Source: Mesorhizobium norvegicum
Lineage (GTDB): Bacteria > Pseudomonadota > Alphaproteobacteria > Rhizobiales > Rhizobiaceae
Reading direction: 5' to 3'
Length of the DNA: 64,000 nt
Assembly (NCBI RefSeq): GCF_004919685.1
Contig: NZ_SMYZ01000070.1
Coordinates: 1 to 64,000, forward strand
The notes below the pieces were generated by a model. That model saw only the letters and a list, made by a program, of their open reading frames with translations. It did not search any database and had not been told where the DNA came from. The translations under genes were made by a program, and so were the position numbers. Positions 31,510 through 40,286 of this stretch are shown here, piece by piece. Position 1 is the stretch's first letter. The number at the start of each line of letters is the position of its first letter.

Positions 31510-32982
31510 ATGACCGTCATGGCCAAGCCCGAACAGACCAACGTGCGCACCATGGTCAGCGCGCCGTCGCTGTCGCCCGCCACCATCGCCAAGCCCGACC
31601 TGATCAGCGTCGAGCAGGCCAAGGCGATGGATGTCGCCCGCATGACCGACCTGTTCAAGGCGCATCTCAACCCCGGGCAGCTGCATTTCATGAAGCTGCT
31701 CGGCTTCCACAAGATCAAGATCGAGCGCGCCGAAGGCATGTTCTACATCGACCAGAACGGCCGCAAGATCCTCGATTTCTTCGGTGGTTTCGGATCGCTG
31801 GCCTTCGGCCACAACCATCCGCGCATCTTGGAAGCGCGGAAAAGGTTCCAGGAGGAGAAGCGCCAGGAAATCGCCATCGCCTTCATGTCGCAATATGCGG
31901 CAGCTCTGGCGCACAACATCGCCAAATGCTCGCCCGGCGACCTCGACATGGTGTTTTTGGGCTCGTCCGGCTCGGAAGCCATGGAAGCGGCGGTGAAGCT
32001 CGCCGAGCGCGCCGCCGGCCCGAAGCGGCCGAAGATCGTCTATGCCGAGAATTCCTTCCACGGCAAGACCAAGGGCGTGCTGGGCATCACCGACGGCCAG
32101 CTCTACCGCGCCGACTTCAAGATGGCGGAAAATACGGTGCGCATCCCCTTTGCCGACATCGAAGCCGTCGAGCGCCTGTTCCGCTCCGACCCGGAGGTCG
32201 GTGTCATCGTGCTGGAAACCATCCAGGGCGGCGGCGGCATCATCCAGGCGCCGGCCGAATACTGGCAGAAGCTGCGCGCGCTGTGCGATCAGTATGGCGT
32301 GCTGTGGGTCGCCGACGAAGTGCAGTGCGGCTATGGCCGCTCGGGCCGCTTCTATGCCTTCGAGCATTACGGCGTCATTCCGGACGTGACCGCGCTGGCC
32401 AAGTCGCTCGGCGCCGGCAAGGCGGCGGTCGGTGCGATGATTGCCCGGCGCGAGGTCTACATGAAGGCCTATGGCACGCCGAAAACGGCAATGATCCATG
32501 CCATGGCGACCTTCGGCGGCATGGGCGAGGCCTGCGTCACCGCGATCGAGGGGCTGAACGTGCTCTATGACGAGGGGCTGATCGACAACGCCGCCGTCAC
32601 CGGCGACTATTTGCTGCAACGGCTGCAGGCGCTCAGGGAAAAATACCCGAAGATCATCAAGGATGTGCGCGGCAAGGGTTTCATGGTCGGCCTGGAGTTC
32701 CACGACTTCTCGCAGACCTTGCCGATGGTGCTGCGGCCGATCGTCAGCGTGCTCGACGACAAGCTGAAGGGCTCGCTGTCGGGTTTCGTCGGGGCGCTGC
32801 TGTTGCGCGACTATGACGTGCTCGTCGCCTTCACCGAATACAACCGCAATGTCATCCGGCTCGAGCCGCCGCTGATCTGCCAGCGCGAGCATGTCGACCG
32901 TTTCGTCGATGCCTTCGACAGCCTGCTGTCGCGCGGCATCGTGGGAATCGTGAAGGATTTCGTCAAAAGCCAAGTCCGTTAG
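31510..32982 (+). CDS. Class III aminotransferase
   Basis: A 490-residue fold-type I PLP enzyme. Seen: GFGSLAFGHNHP near the N-terminal substrate site, LGSSGSEAMEAAVKLA for PLP phosphate binding, ADEVQCGYGRSG with the pyridine-binding Asp, and Lys298 in LAKSLGAGKAA as the likely Schiff-base lysine. Class III enzymes transfer amino groups among keto acids, semialdehydes and some keto sugars. Its place among lipid-sugar genes suggests amination of a keto sugar or an amine modification, not general metabolism (inference). Start ATG 31510; an internal ATG (Met4) is possible. A 63-base gap precedes it. Confidence 0.88.
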   Translation: MTVMAKPEQTNVRTMVSAPSLSPATIAKPDLISVEQAKAMDVARMTDLFKAHLNPGQLHFMKLLGFHKIKIERAEGMFYIDQNGRKILDFFGGFGSLAFGHNHPRILEARKRFQEEKRQEIAIAFMSQYAAALAHNIAKCSPGDLDMVFLGSSGSEAMEAAVKLAERAAGPKRPKIVYAENSFHGKTKGVLGITDGQLYRADFKMAENTVRIPFADIEAVERLFRSDPEVGVIVLETIQGGGGIIQAPAEYWQKLRALCDQYGVLWVADEVQCGYGRSGRFYAFEHYGVIPDVTALAKSLGAGKAAVGAMIARREVYMKAYGTPKTAMIHAMATFGGMGEACVTAIEGLNVLYDEGLIDNAAVTGDYLLQRLQALREKYPKIIKDVRGKGFMVGLEFHDFSQTLPMVLRPIVSVLDDKLKGSLSGFVGALLLRDYDVLVAFTEYNRNVIRLEPPLICQREHVDRFVDAFDSLLSRGIVGIVKDFVKSQVR

Positions 32983-33006
32983 AAACGAAGCTCGCTGAGT
33001 TCGACA

Positions 33007-34239
33007 ATGCTGACCAGGTCGCCCGCACCGAACAACCTGCTCGACCGGCTCACCGAGGCCGGTCTGGCGTGGGGCGAGGGGACCTATGCGCGGCTGGCAG
33101 CACCGATCGGCGCGGCGGCCTTCGCGCTCTACATCCTTTTGACAGCGTTCAGCGCCTGGGTGATGCCAGACGCCAACTGGGACATGCTGCCCTATCTCGC
33201 CATATCAGAGGAAGGCACCTATCCCGATGCCCAGGCACTGCACGACTATGCCTACAACACCGTCAAATCAGGCGTTTCGGCTGGCGACTACAAGACGTTG
33301 ACCGACGATGGCGGCGGCTTCCGCAGCCATATGGCGGAGAATGCAGCCGACTTCCATTCTCTGCTTGGCATGTACCGGATCAAGTTCCTCTATGCCGAGA
33401 TCCTGTCGACGATGAGCGCGGTGATGTCACCGGTCGAGGCGATGCGCCTCGTCTCGGTGGTGTCCGTGCTGCTGTTTGGCGTGATCACGTTGCTCTGGCT
33501 GCGCGCCGAGGGGGCGCTGGCCTTGGCGCCTTTGGTCGGCGCGGCGCTGATCATGGCCGATTTCGGCGATGCGGCGCGCGCCTCGACGCCGGATCTGTTG
33601 TGCTCGGCGCTGTTCCTCGGCGGGCTTTTTGCCTATGTCCGCGGCCGCGAAATGGCAACGGCGCTTCTGCTCTTCCTCGCCTTCATGGTGCGGCCGGACA
33701 ACATTGTTTTCCTTGCCATTTTCGCAGCCCTGCTGGTTGCGTTCCGGCAGAGGGCATGGGGCGCGCTGGCCGGTTTTGCCGCGTCCTTCGTTGCCTATTT
33801 CGCCATCTCGCACTGGGCCCATCATCCCGGCTGGTGGCCGCATCTGTGGTTCTCCAGCATCGAACAGCACTACAATATGGATGGGTTCGAGCCGCCATTC
33901 TCCGTCACCGCCTATCTCAGGGCGTTTGCCACATCGCTGCTGCGCGCCGTCAGCTTGAACAGCTGGGTCGGCGTGTCGGTGCTGGCGCTGGCCGGCTGGT
34001 ATGCGGCCGCTCGTGCCGGCTTCCGCCTCGATCGCCGCGCCGGCATCCTGTTTGCGGCGCTGGTGCTCGGTGCGCTGGCGAAGTTCACCGTCTTCCCGAT
34101 CCACGACACGCGCATCTATTTCCCCCATTTGATCCCGCCATTCCTGCTGCTGGCGACGCCATTCATGGCGCTGTGGGCAGCCGTGGCTCGCGGCCAGAAT
34201 CGCGCCGCCTCGCCAATCATTCCCGGAGACAAGTCATGA
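33007..34239 (+). CDS. Polytopic membrane protein, possible GT-C glycosyltransferase
   Basis: A 410-residue inner-membrane protein with about nine to ten hydrophobic segments, and a hydrophilic loop after helix 1 containing MPDANWDMLPYLAISEEG. Acidic residues just after the first helix and a large membrane body are typical of GT-C glycosyltransferases that use polyprenyl-phosphate sugars, but I cannot name a family. It follows the aminotransferase by 24 bases and overlaps the FkbM gene by 4 (ATGA). It is a candidate for the enzyme that consumes the lipid-linked sugar. Confidence 0.7.
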   Translation: MLTRSPAPNNLLDRLTEAGLAWGEGTYARLAAPIGAAAFALYILLTAFSAWVMPDANWDMLPYLAISEEGTYPDAQALHDYAYNTVKSGVSAGDYKTLTDDGGGFRSHMAENAADFHSLLGMYRIKFLYAEILSTMSAVMSPVEAMRLVSVVSVLLFGVITLLWLRAEGALALAPLVGAALIMADFGDAARASTPDLLCSALFLGGLFAYVRGREMATALLLFLAFMVRPDNIVFLAIFAALLVAFRQRAWGALAGFAASFVAYFAISHWAHHPGWWPHLWFSSIEQHYNMDGFEPPFSVTAYLRAFATSLLRAVSLNSWVGVSVLALAGWYAAARAGFRLDRRAGILFAALVLGALAKFTVFPIHDTRIYFPHLIPPFLLLATPFMALWAAVARGQNRAASPIIPGDKS

Positions 34240-34994
34240 GTTCGGTATCCAGCCTGGCGCGCGTTGCCCTGTCGCTTGGTCTTCCCAAGGGCGTTCTCGA
34301 TCGCGGGCCGTCGCTACGCGGAACGAAGTTCCTGGCCAGGGCGGCGCTGAAGGCGCGCTTTGGTGGGGCGGGGCGACCGTTCCAGATGGTCAATGTCGGC
34401 GCCTGCGACGGCGCGCTGTTCGACGATGTGACGCCGTGGCTGCATCGCATAGCTGGCGCACGCGCGATGCTGGTCGAGCCGATCCCGTACAATCAGAAAC
34501 GGCTGCGCGCCAACTACCCCGACACCAGCCGCTTCATCATCGAGCCGGTGGCCGTGACGAAAACCAAGGGGACGATCACCGTCCACACTTTCGATGCCGC
34601 CGCACTCGAGGCCGGCACGCTGCCGATCGAGTTCATCGGCTGCTCGTCGGTCACCGACACCAATTTGATGTCGGGCAAGAATGCCTGGGGCGAGGCCGAC
34701 ACCAACTTCAACAAGTTCGCACCGCATCTCAGGGACATCGAGGTGCCATCCGAGACCCTGCAGACGCTGCTCGATCGCAACGGCATCAGCCATATCGACG
34801 CCTTCCTGGTGGATTGCGAGGGTGCCGACTGGATCGTCTTCGAACAGCTCGACCTCAAGCGCTACCGTCCCGGCATGATCAAGGTCGAGGTCGGCGCGCT
34901 GCCGGCGGCCGAGATCGGCCAGGTCGTGGTCAAGCTGAAGACCTCAGGCTATCAGGTCGGTTTCCAGGCCGAGGACATCTGGGCCTTCGCCTGA
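34236..34994 (+). CDS. FkbM-family methyltransferase
   Basis: A 252-residue SAM-dependent methyltransferase: MVNVGACDGALFDDV as SAM motif I, and FLVDCEGADWIVFEQLDL as the FkbM DxEG-like motif. FkbM enzymes O-methylate sugars and polyketide hydroxyls, and many lie in polysaccharide clusters. It overlaps the preceding membrane-protein stop (ATGA). As the last gene of the run it may methylate the finished sugar or glycan. It has no signal peptide, so it acts in the cytoplasm. Confidence 0.85.
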   Translation: MSSVSSLARVALSLGLPKGVLDRGPSLRGTKFLARAALKARFGGAGRPFQMVNVGACDGALFDDVTPWLHRIAGARAMLVEPIPYNQKRLRANYPDTSRFIIEPVAVTKTKGTITVHTFDAAALEAGTLPIEFIGCSSVTDTNLMSGKNAWGEADTNFNKFAPHLRDIEVPSETLQTLLDRNGISHIDAFLVDCEGADWIVFEQLDLKRYRPGMIKVEVGALPAAEIGQVVVKLKTSGYQVGFQAEDIWAFA

Positions 34995-35078
34995 GCTAGC
35001 CTCCACCTCGGAAAGCGAACCGTCCAAGGCGCCGGACGGGAAGCATTCTGCCGTCTGGTCGCTCGGCTTTTTGCCAAT

Positions 35079-35086
35079 GTCGCAAA
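35079..35086 (+). promoter_or_regulatory. GTCGCAAA half-site upstream of DMGDH-like gene
   Basis: GTCGCAAA, 68 bases before the gene start, is the same octamer that forms one arm of the perfect palindrome at 43141-43160 upstream of the GlxA regulator gene. The left part (TTTTTGCC) is only a partial mirror. Regulatory meaning is inferred. Confidence 0.35.
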
Positions 35087-35153
35087 CAGGCTTCAATCGT
35101 CCTGCCGCTCCGCCCTATAGTCCGCCCGCTTTATCACTTTGGAGTCGCGGGCA

Positions 35154-37715
35154 ATGGCAGAGTTTCCGAAAAAGGCGAAGGTCGTCATCGTCGGCCTGGG
35201 CGGTATTGTCGGCGCATCGATCGCCCATCATTTGATCGAGCGCGGCTGGGACGACATTGTCGGCATCGACAAATCAGGCATCCCGACCGATATCGGCTCG
35301 ACCGCGCACGCCTCCGACTTCTGCTACACGACCAGCCACGATTTCCTGTCCTGCTGGACGACGCTCTATTCCATCGATTTCTACGAGAAGATGGGCCACT
35401 ACTCGCGCATCGGCGGCCTTGAAGTCGCGCGCGTCGGCGACGACAGCCGCATGGAAGAGATCAAGCGCAAGATCGCCTCGGCGAAGGCGTTTGGCACGCG
35501 CGCCCGGCTGATCGAACCGGCCGAGATCAAGGAAAAATTTCCGCTCATCGAAGAAGACATCGTGCAGGGCGGTCTTTGGGATCCGGACGCCGGTCTCGTC
35601 ATCCCGCGCTCGCAGACCGTCGCCGGCAAGCTGGTCGACCAGGCGGAAGCGTCGGGCAAGCTCAAATCCTTCGCCAACACGCCGGCCCGGTCGCTCGTCG
35701 TCAAGGATGGCCGCATATCAGGCGTGGTGACCGACCGCGGCACCATCGAGGCCGACTATGTCGTCGTCTGCGCCGGCATATGGGGCCGGCTGATCGCGGA
35801 AATGGTCGGCGAGGACCTGCCGGTCATGCCGATAGACCACCCGCTGACCTTCTTCGGCCCCTACAACGAGTTTGCCGGCACCGGCAAGGAGATCGGCTGG
35901 CCGCTGCTGCGCGACCAGGGCAACTCAGCCTATATGCGCGACACCGGCGACCCCAAGACCGCCGAGGGCGGCCAGATCGAATGGGGCTATTACGAAGAGA
36001 CCAATCCGTGCCTTTGCCATCCGCGCGACTTGCTGGAGAAGGACCAGGCGCGTCTGTCGCCTTCGCAGCGCGACCTCGACATGGAACAGATCTTGGCACC
36101 GCTCGAACGCGCCATGGAACTGACGCCGATCCTCGGCGAACTCGGCTACAACGAGAGCCATTCCTTCAACGGGCTTCTCCAGGTGACGGCCGACGGCGGC
36201 CCCTCCATGGGTGAAAGCCAGAAGGTGCGGGGCCTTTGGTATGCCGTCGCCATCTGGGTCAAGGACGGCCCCGGCATGGGCAAGCTGATCGCCGACTGGA
36301 TGACGGACGGCCGCACCGCGATCGACCATCACGCCATCGACTATGCGCGCTTCTATCCGCACCAGACGAAGGAACAGTTCATCTGGGACCGCTGCACCGA
36401 GACGGCGATGAAGGTCTACAATCCGGCGGTGCATCCGCGCGAGCCTTTCTCCAAAGCCCGCAACATCAGACGTTCGCCGTTCTGGGAGCGCGAGAAGGAA
36501 CTCGGCGGCTATTTCATGGAGTTGGGCGGCTGGGAGCGCGCCCATGGTTACGCCGCCAACGAGCATCTCTTGGAGAAATACGGCAACCGCGTGCCGGTGC
36601 GCGAGAACGAGTGGGACAACCGCCATTTCTGGCGCGTTTCCAATGCCGAACATCTCGCCATGAGCGAGGATTGCGGCATCGTCAACCTGTCGCATTTCGC
36701 CATGTATGACATCGAAGGTCCGGACCATGTCGCGCTGCTGGAATGGCTGTGCGCGGCCAAGATCGGCGGCGACAACAACATCGGCAAGGGCATCTACACC
36801 CACTTCCTCGACGAGGAAGGCATGGTGCGCGCCGACTTTACCGTCATCCGCATGGCCGACCGCTGTCGTTTGATCGACGGCGCGGACGCCGGCCCGCGCG
36901 ACTTCCAGTACATGCGCCGCACGGCGCAGGACAAAGGCTTTGACGTCACCATCACCGATGTGACCGAGAAATATGTCACCATAGGCATCTGGGGTCCGAA
37001 CGCCCGGGCGACGTTGCAGAAGGTTGTCGAGAATCCTGATGGGTTGTCGCCGGAGAATTTTGCCTTCGCGGCGATCAAGCCGGTCAGGATTGGCGGCAAG
37101 GACGTCACCGCTTTCCGCATCTCCTATGTCGGCGAGCAGGGTTGGGAACTGCACATGCGCTACGAGGACGGCCTGGCCGTCTGGGACGCCTTGCGCTCGA
37201 CCGGCGTGATGCCCTTCGGTGTTGAGACCTATGCCAACACCCGCCGCATGGAGAAGAGCCTGCGCTTGCAGAACGCCGACCTTTTGACCGAGTACAACCT
37301 GCTCGAAGCCGATCTCGCCCGTCCGAAGGTCAAGGAGAACGACTTTTGCGGCAAGGCCAGGCATGTCGAGTTCCGCGCCCGCGAAAACCAGCCGGCCATG
37401 CTGTGCACACTGGTAATGACCGAAAACGTCGATTCAAAAGGCGTTGCCCGTTATCCCGTCGGCACCATGCCGGTGATGGACCCGAAGACCGGCGAGACGC
37501 TGGTCGACGACCTCGGCCGCCGGTCCTTCACCACCTCGATGGCTTATGGCCCAACCATCGGCAAGAACATCGGTCTCGCCTATCTGCCGTGGGCGTACGC
37601 CCAGGAAGGCCGCAAGCTCACCATCGAGTATTTCGGCGAGACATATCCGGTCGAAGTGGCGGCTGTCGGCTACAAGCCGCTCTACGATCCGGAGAATCTG
37701 AAGCCGCGCAGTTGA
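35154..37715 (+). CDS. FAD-dependent oxidoreductase with GcvT domain, DMGDH-like
   Basis: An 853-residue cytoplasmic enzyme: N-terminal DAO flavin domain (VVIVGLGGIVGASIAHHL; GSTAHAS with His52 at the covalent-FAD position of this family), FAO_M linker, then GCV_T and GCV_T_C tetrahydrofolate domains from about residue 445. Family members oxidatively demethylate dimethylglycine or sarcosine and hand formaldehyde to THF as methylene-THF. This member is in a divergent subgroup and the substrate is not certain; DMG is likely because sarcosine oxidase is separately encoded at 18591-23734. ATG 35154 begins MAEFPKKAK. Monocistronic, with a terminator after it. Confidence 0.85.
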   Translation: MAEFPKKAKVVIVGLGGIVGASIAHHLIERGWDDIVGIDKSGIPTDIGSTAHASDFCYTTSHDFLSCWTTLYSIDFYEKMGHYSRIGGLEVARVGDDSRMEEIKRKIASAKAFGTRARLIEPAEIKEKFPLIEEDIVQGGLWDPDAGLVIPRSQTVAGKLVDQAEASGKLKSFANTPARSLVVKDGRISGVVTDRGTIEADYVVVCAGIWGRLIAEMVGEDLPVMPIDHPLTFFGPYNEFAGTGKEIGWPLLRDQGNSAYMRDTGDPKTAEGGQIEWGYYEETNPCLCHPRDLLEKDQARLSPSQRDLDMEQILAPLERAMELTPILGELGYNESHSFNGLLQVTADGGPSMGESQKVRGLWYAVAIWVKDGPGMGKLIADWMTDGRTAIDHHAIDYARFYPHQTKEQFIWDRCTETAMKVYNPAVHPREPFSKARNIRRSPFWEREKELGGYFMELGGWERAHGYAANEHLLEKYGNRVPVRENEWDNRHFWRVSNAEHLAMSEDCGIVNLSHFAMYDIEGPDHVALLEWLCAAKIGGDNNIGKGIYTHFLDEEGMVRADFTVIRMADRCRLIDGADAGPRDFQYMRRTAQDKGFDVTITDVTEKYVTIGIWGPNARATLQKVVENPDGLSPENFAFAAIKPVRIGGKDVTAFRISYVGEQGWELHMRYEDGLAVWDALRSTGVMPFGVETYANTRRMEKSLRLQNADLLTEYNLLEADLARPKVKENDFCGKARHVEFRARENQPAMLCTLVMTENVDSKGVARYPVGTMPVMDPKTGETLVDDLGRRSFTTSMAYGPTIGKNIGLAYLPWAYAQEGRKLTIEYFGETYPVEVAAVGYKPLYDPENLKPRS

Positions 37716-37745
37716 GTGCTCGCAGGGCGCAAAAGGCATGAAGGC

Positions 37746-37772
37746 AAAAGCCTGGCCATCGGCCGGGCTTTT
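37746..37772 (+). terminator. Intrinsic terminator after DMGDH-like gene
   Basis: AAAAGCCTGGCC pairs with GGCCGGGCTTTT around ATC with one weak pair, and is followed by CTCTTTTT. Confidence 0.8.
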
Positions 37773-37810
37773 CTCTTTTTAAGCAGGCAATTTTCGCTTA
37801 CCCTTGCGGC

Positions 37811-38659
37811 ATGTCTGCTTTTGCCAGCGCAAGACATTTCTTTTCAGGCTGCGCCGCGTTCGCGCTGACGCTCTGGCTGACGCCGGTGTCCCTCGCGGAT
37901 GAGCCGGTCGATGTCGAGCTGGTGCTGGCGGTCGACGTTTCGTTGTCGATGTCGCCGGAAGAGCTCGAGATTCAGCGTCACGGCTACGCAGCCGCCTTGA
38001 CGCATGACAATGTGCTGCAGGCCATTGCCGACGGCGCCTATGGCAAGATCGCCGTCACCTATGTCGAATGGGCGGGCACCACCTGGCAGCGTGTCATCGT
38101 GCCGTGGACGGTGATTGCCAGCCGCACGGATGCGGAGCGCGTGGTTGCACAATTGACCGCCCAGCCGCCCAACAGCGCGCGGCGCACTTCGATCTCCGGC
38201 GCGCTGGAGTTCGGCAACGACCTGTTCGCCGAAAGCGGCTACCAGGGGACGAAGCGTGTCATCGACATTTCGGGCGACGGTCCCAACAACCAGGGCGCGC
38301 CGGTCAATCTCACCCGCGACGGGCTGATCAAGCGAGGCATCGTCATCAACGGTCTGCCGCTGATGACGCGAGGCGGTTTTTCCGGCGCCTACGACGTCAA
38401 TAATCTCGATCGCTACTACAGCGACTGCGTCATTGGTGGTCCCGGAGCCTTCATGATCCCGGTCAACGACTGGACGCAGTTTCCCGAAGCCGTCCGCCGC
38501 AAGCTGGTGCTGGAACTCGCCGGTCCGGCCTCGCCGCAATGGGCGGCGGAAGAAGCCGCGCATCCGCCAGTGATATTGGCGCAGGACAGGCCCGCCACGG
38601 ACTGCCTGGTCGGCGAGAAAATGTGGCGCAACCGCAGCTGGATGTTCGACAGCCGCTAA
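37811..38659 (+). CDS. DUF1194 exported vWA-domain protein
   Basis: A 282-residue protein with a signal peptide (hydrophobic core about residues 12-27, cleavage near SLA) and a von Willebrand A fold. The MIDAS motif is DVSLS at about residues 42-46 in LVLAVDVSLSM; further ligands may be the Thr/Ser in ARRTSISGALEF and the Asp in DISGDGPNN. It is periplasmic, role unknown; the family is common in Rhizobiales. It stands between two terminators or short gaps and has no obvious operon partner. Confidence 0.88.
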   Translation: MSAFASARHFFSGCAAFALTLWLTPVSLADEPVDVELVLAVDVSLSMSPEELEIQRHGYAAALTHDNVLQAIADGAYGKIAVTYVEWAGTTWQRVIVPWTVIASRTDAERVVAQLTAQPPNSARRTSISGALEFGNDLFAESGYQGTKRVIDISGDGPNNQGAPVNLTRDGLIKRGIVINGLPLMTRGGFSGAYDVNNLDRYYSDCVIGGPGAFMIPVNDWTQFPEAVRRKLVLELAGPASPQWAAEEAAHPPVILAQDRPATDCLVGEKMWRNRSWMFDSR

Positions 38660-38738
38660 GCGGCCGAAGCATTGGCAAAATGGCCGGACCGCGCTATCCA
38701 GCCGGAGGGGGCCGCGGCCAAAACCGAGGAAACATCAG

Positions 38739-39083
38739 ATGAAACGTCTCGCCATCCTGACTGCTGTCGCGTCCGTGCTTTTTGCCGACGGCGCCAGCGC
38801 CCAATACAATGATGAACCCGCTTGCATGATGTTCGAGCACGCGAATTTTCGCGGGCGGTCTATCGGTATGGGAGAGGACGACGCCGTGAATTTTCGCGGC
38901 GGCCAGTTCTGGAACGACCGTGTGTCGTCGGTGATCGTGCGCCGCGGCTGCACGCTCGTTGCCTATGAGGACTCGCGCATGGGGGGCCGCTCCATCGAGA
39001 TCAGGCGCAGGATCCGCGATTTCGGCGGCAGCGAGTGGAACGACCGCATCTCGTCCGCGGAGTGCTATTGCGAAGGCTACTGA
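38739..39083 (+). CDS. Exported beta/gamma-crystallin-like protein
   Basis: A 114-residue secreted protein: signal peptide (MKRLAILTAVASVLFADGASAQ), then two Greek-key-like halves with the pattern CMMFEHANFRGRSIGMGE and LVAYEDSRMGGRSIEIR, each followed by WNDRVSSV/WNDRISSA. This internal duplication is typical of beta/gamma-crystallins and of peptidase inhibitor I36-like proteins. Six Cys could form disulfides. Possibly Ca-binding or protective in the periplasm; not established here. Confidence 0.85.
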   Translation: MKRLAILTAVASVLFADGASAQYNDEPACMMFEHANFRGRSIGMGEDDAVNFRGGQFWNDRVSSVIVRRGCTLVAYEDSRMGGRSIEIRRRIRDFGGSEWNDRISSAECYCEGY

Positions 39084-39246
39084 AGGCCATGTTGGGTTTC
39101 TGGCAGCCCGCCCCGTTTCGGGGACGGGCCGCCGATCGAGCTGCCTATCGCCGCCGGGCCTGCCGGGTGCCTCACCAAGCTGTTCATTGACAAGCCGATT
39201 GGCGTCTGTGAGACAATTCCTCAGCGAAAACAAAAGGGGAACTGAC

Positions 39247-40197
39247 ATGACCAGGATCGCCGTTCTTACCGCAACTCTGACACTTGCCGTCGGATTGTCC
39301 GCCCCGGTGATGGCCGCCACCTCAGTCACCATCGGCATCAGCGGCTGGACCGGCTTCGCGCCGCTGACGCTTGCCAAGCAGGCGGGCATCTTCGAGAAGC
39401 ACGGCCTGGACGTGACCTTGAAGAAGGTGCCGCAAGCGAGCCGGCCGCTCGCCATCGCCAGCGGCGACCTGCAATGCGCCGCCACCACGGTCGAGACCTG
39501 GCTGGTGTGGAACGCCAGCGGGGTCACCACCAAGCAGATATTCCAGCTCGACAAATCCTATGGCGCCGACGGCATCGTCGCCCGCAACGACATCAAGACG
39601 GTCGCCGACCTCAAGGGCAAGAATGTCGCGTCCTCGGCGCCGGGAACGTCGCCCTATTTCATGCTCGCCTGGGTGCTGAACAAGGCCGGCATGTCGACCA
39701 AGGATGTGACCGTCGTCAATCTGGAGCCGGATGCGGCGGCGCAAGCCTTCCTCGCTGGGCAGAATGATGCCGCCGTCACCTATGAGCCGTTCATCTCGGC
39801 CGTGCGCGACAAGTCGGACCAAGGCCATATCCTGGCGACCACGCTCGACTATCCGATGGTGCTCGACACGGTCGGCTGCACGCCCGAATTCCTCAAGGCC
39901 AATCCGGATGCCGCCAAGGCGCTGGCCGACAGCTATTTCGACGCGCTCGACCTGATCAAGAACGATCCGCAGAAATCCTACGAGATCATGGGCGCCGACG
40001 TGAAGCAGTCGGCGAAGGAGTTCGAGGATTCGGCGAAGTACCTTAAATGGGCTGACAGGGCGGAGAACAAGCAGTTCTTCACCAAGGAATTCCTGGACTT
40101 TTCCAAGACCGCCGGCGAGCTTCTGCTGCAGATGGGGCTGATCAAGGAAGCGCCCGACGTCACCACGCTGGCCGACACCAGCGCGGTGTCGAACTGA
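39247..40197 (+). CDS. NitT/TauT-type ABC substrate-binding protein
   Basis: A 316-residue periplasmic binding protein with a signal peptide ending VMAATSV and the SsuA/TauA/NMT1-like fold: ISGWTGFAPLTLAKQAGIFEKHGLDV, and DLKGKNVASSAPGTSPYFMLAWVL. Family ligands include taurine, alkanesulfonates, nitrate and thiamine precursors; ligand here unknown. ATG 39247 follows AAAAGGGGAACTG, a good ribosome site. It is followed by a strong hairpin and then permease and ATPase, so the binding protein is likely made in excess. The GlxA regulator lies just downstream. Confidence 0.9.
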   Translation: MTRIAVLTATLTLAVGLSAPVMAATSVTIGISGWTGFAPLTLAKQAGIFEKHGLDVTLKKVPQASRPLAIASGDLQCAATTVETWLVWNASGVTTKQIFQLDKSYGADGIVARNDIKTVADLKGKNVASSAPGTSPYFMLAWVLNKAGMSTKDVTVVNLEPDAAAQAFLAGQNDAAVTYEPFISAVRDKSDQGHILATTLDYPMVLDTVGCTPEFLKANPDAAKALADSYFDALDLIKNDPQKSYEIMGADVKQSAKEFEDSAKYLKWADRAENKQFFTKEFLDFSKTAGELLLQMGLIKEAPDVTTLADTSAVSN

Positions 40198-40219
40198 AAG
40201 TCCGGTCTTTGACCATCAT

Positions 40220-40242
40220 ACGGCGGCGCCTGGCGCCGCCGT
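40220..40242 (+). terminator. Intercistronic hairpin between binding protein and permease
   Basis: ACGGCGGCGCC and GGCGCCGCCGT are perfect 11-base arms around a single T, followed by TTTCTCC. Such hairpins after a binding-protein gene stabilise its mRNA or weaken read-through into the permease. Confidence 0.65.
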
Positions 40243-40286
40243 TTCTCCTGGACAAGTGACGATTTGAAGATGGGGACGATTTGACG

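Noticed and set aside
30283..32973. A 896-codon minus-strand frame opposite the SDR and aminotransferase genes.
   Set aside because: Antisense shadow; the plus strand encodes two well-recognised enzymes with conserved motifs.
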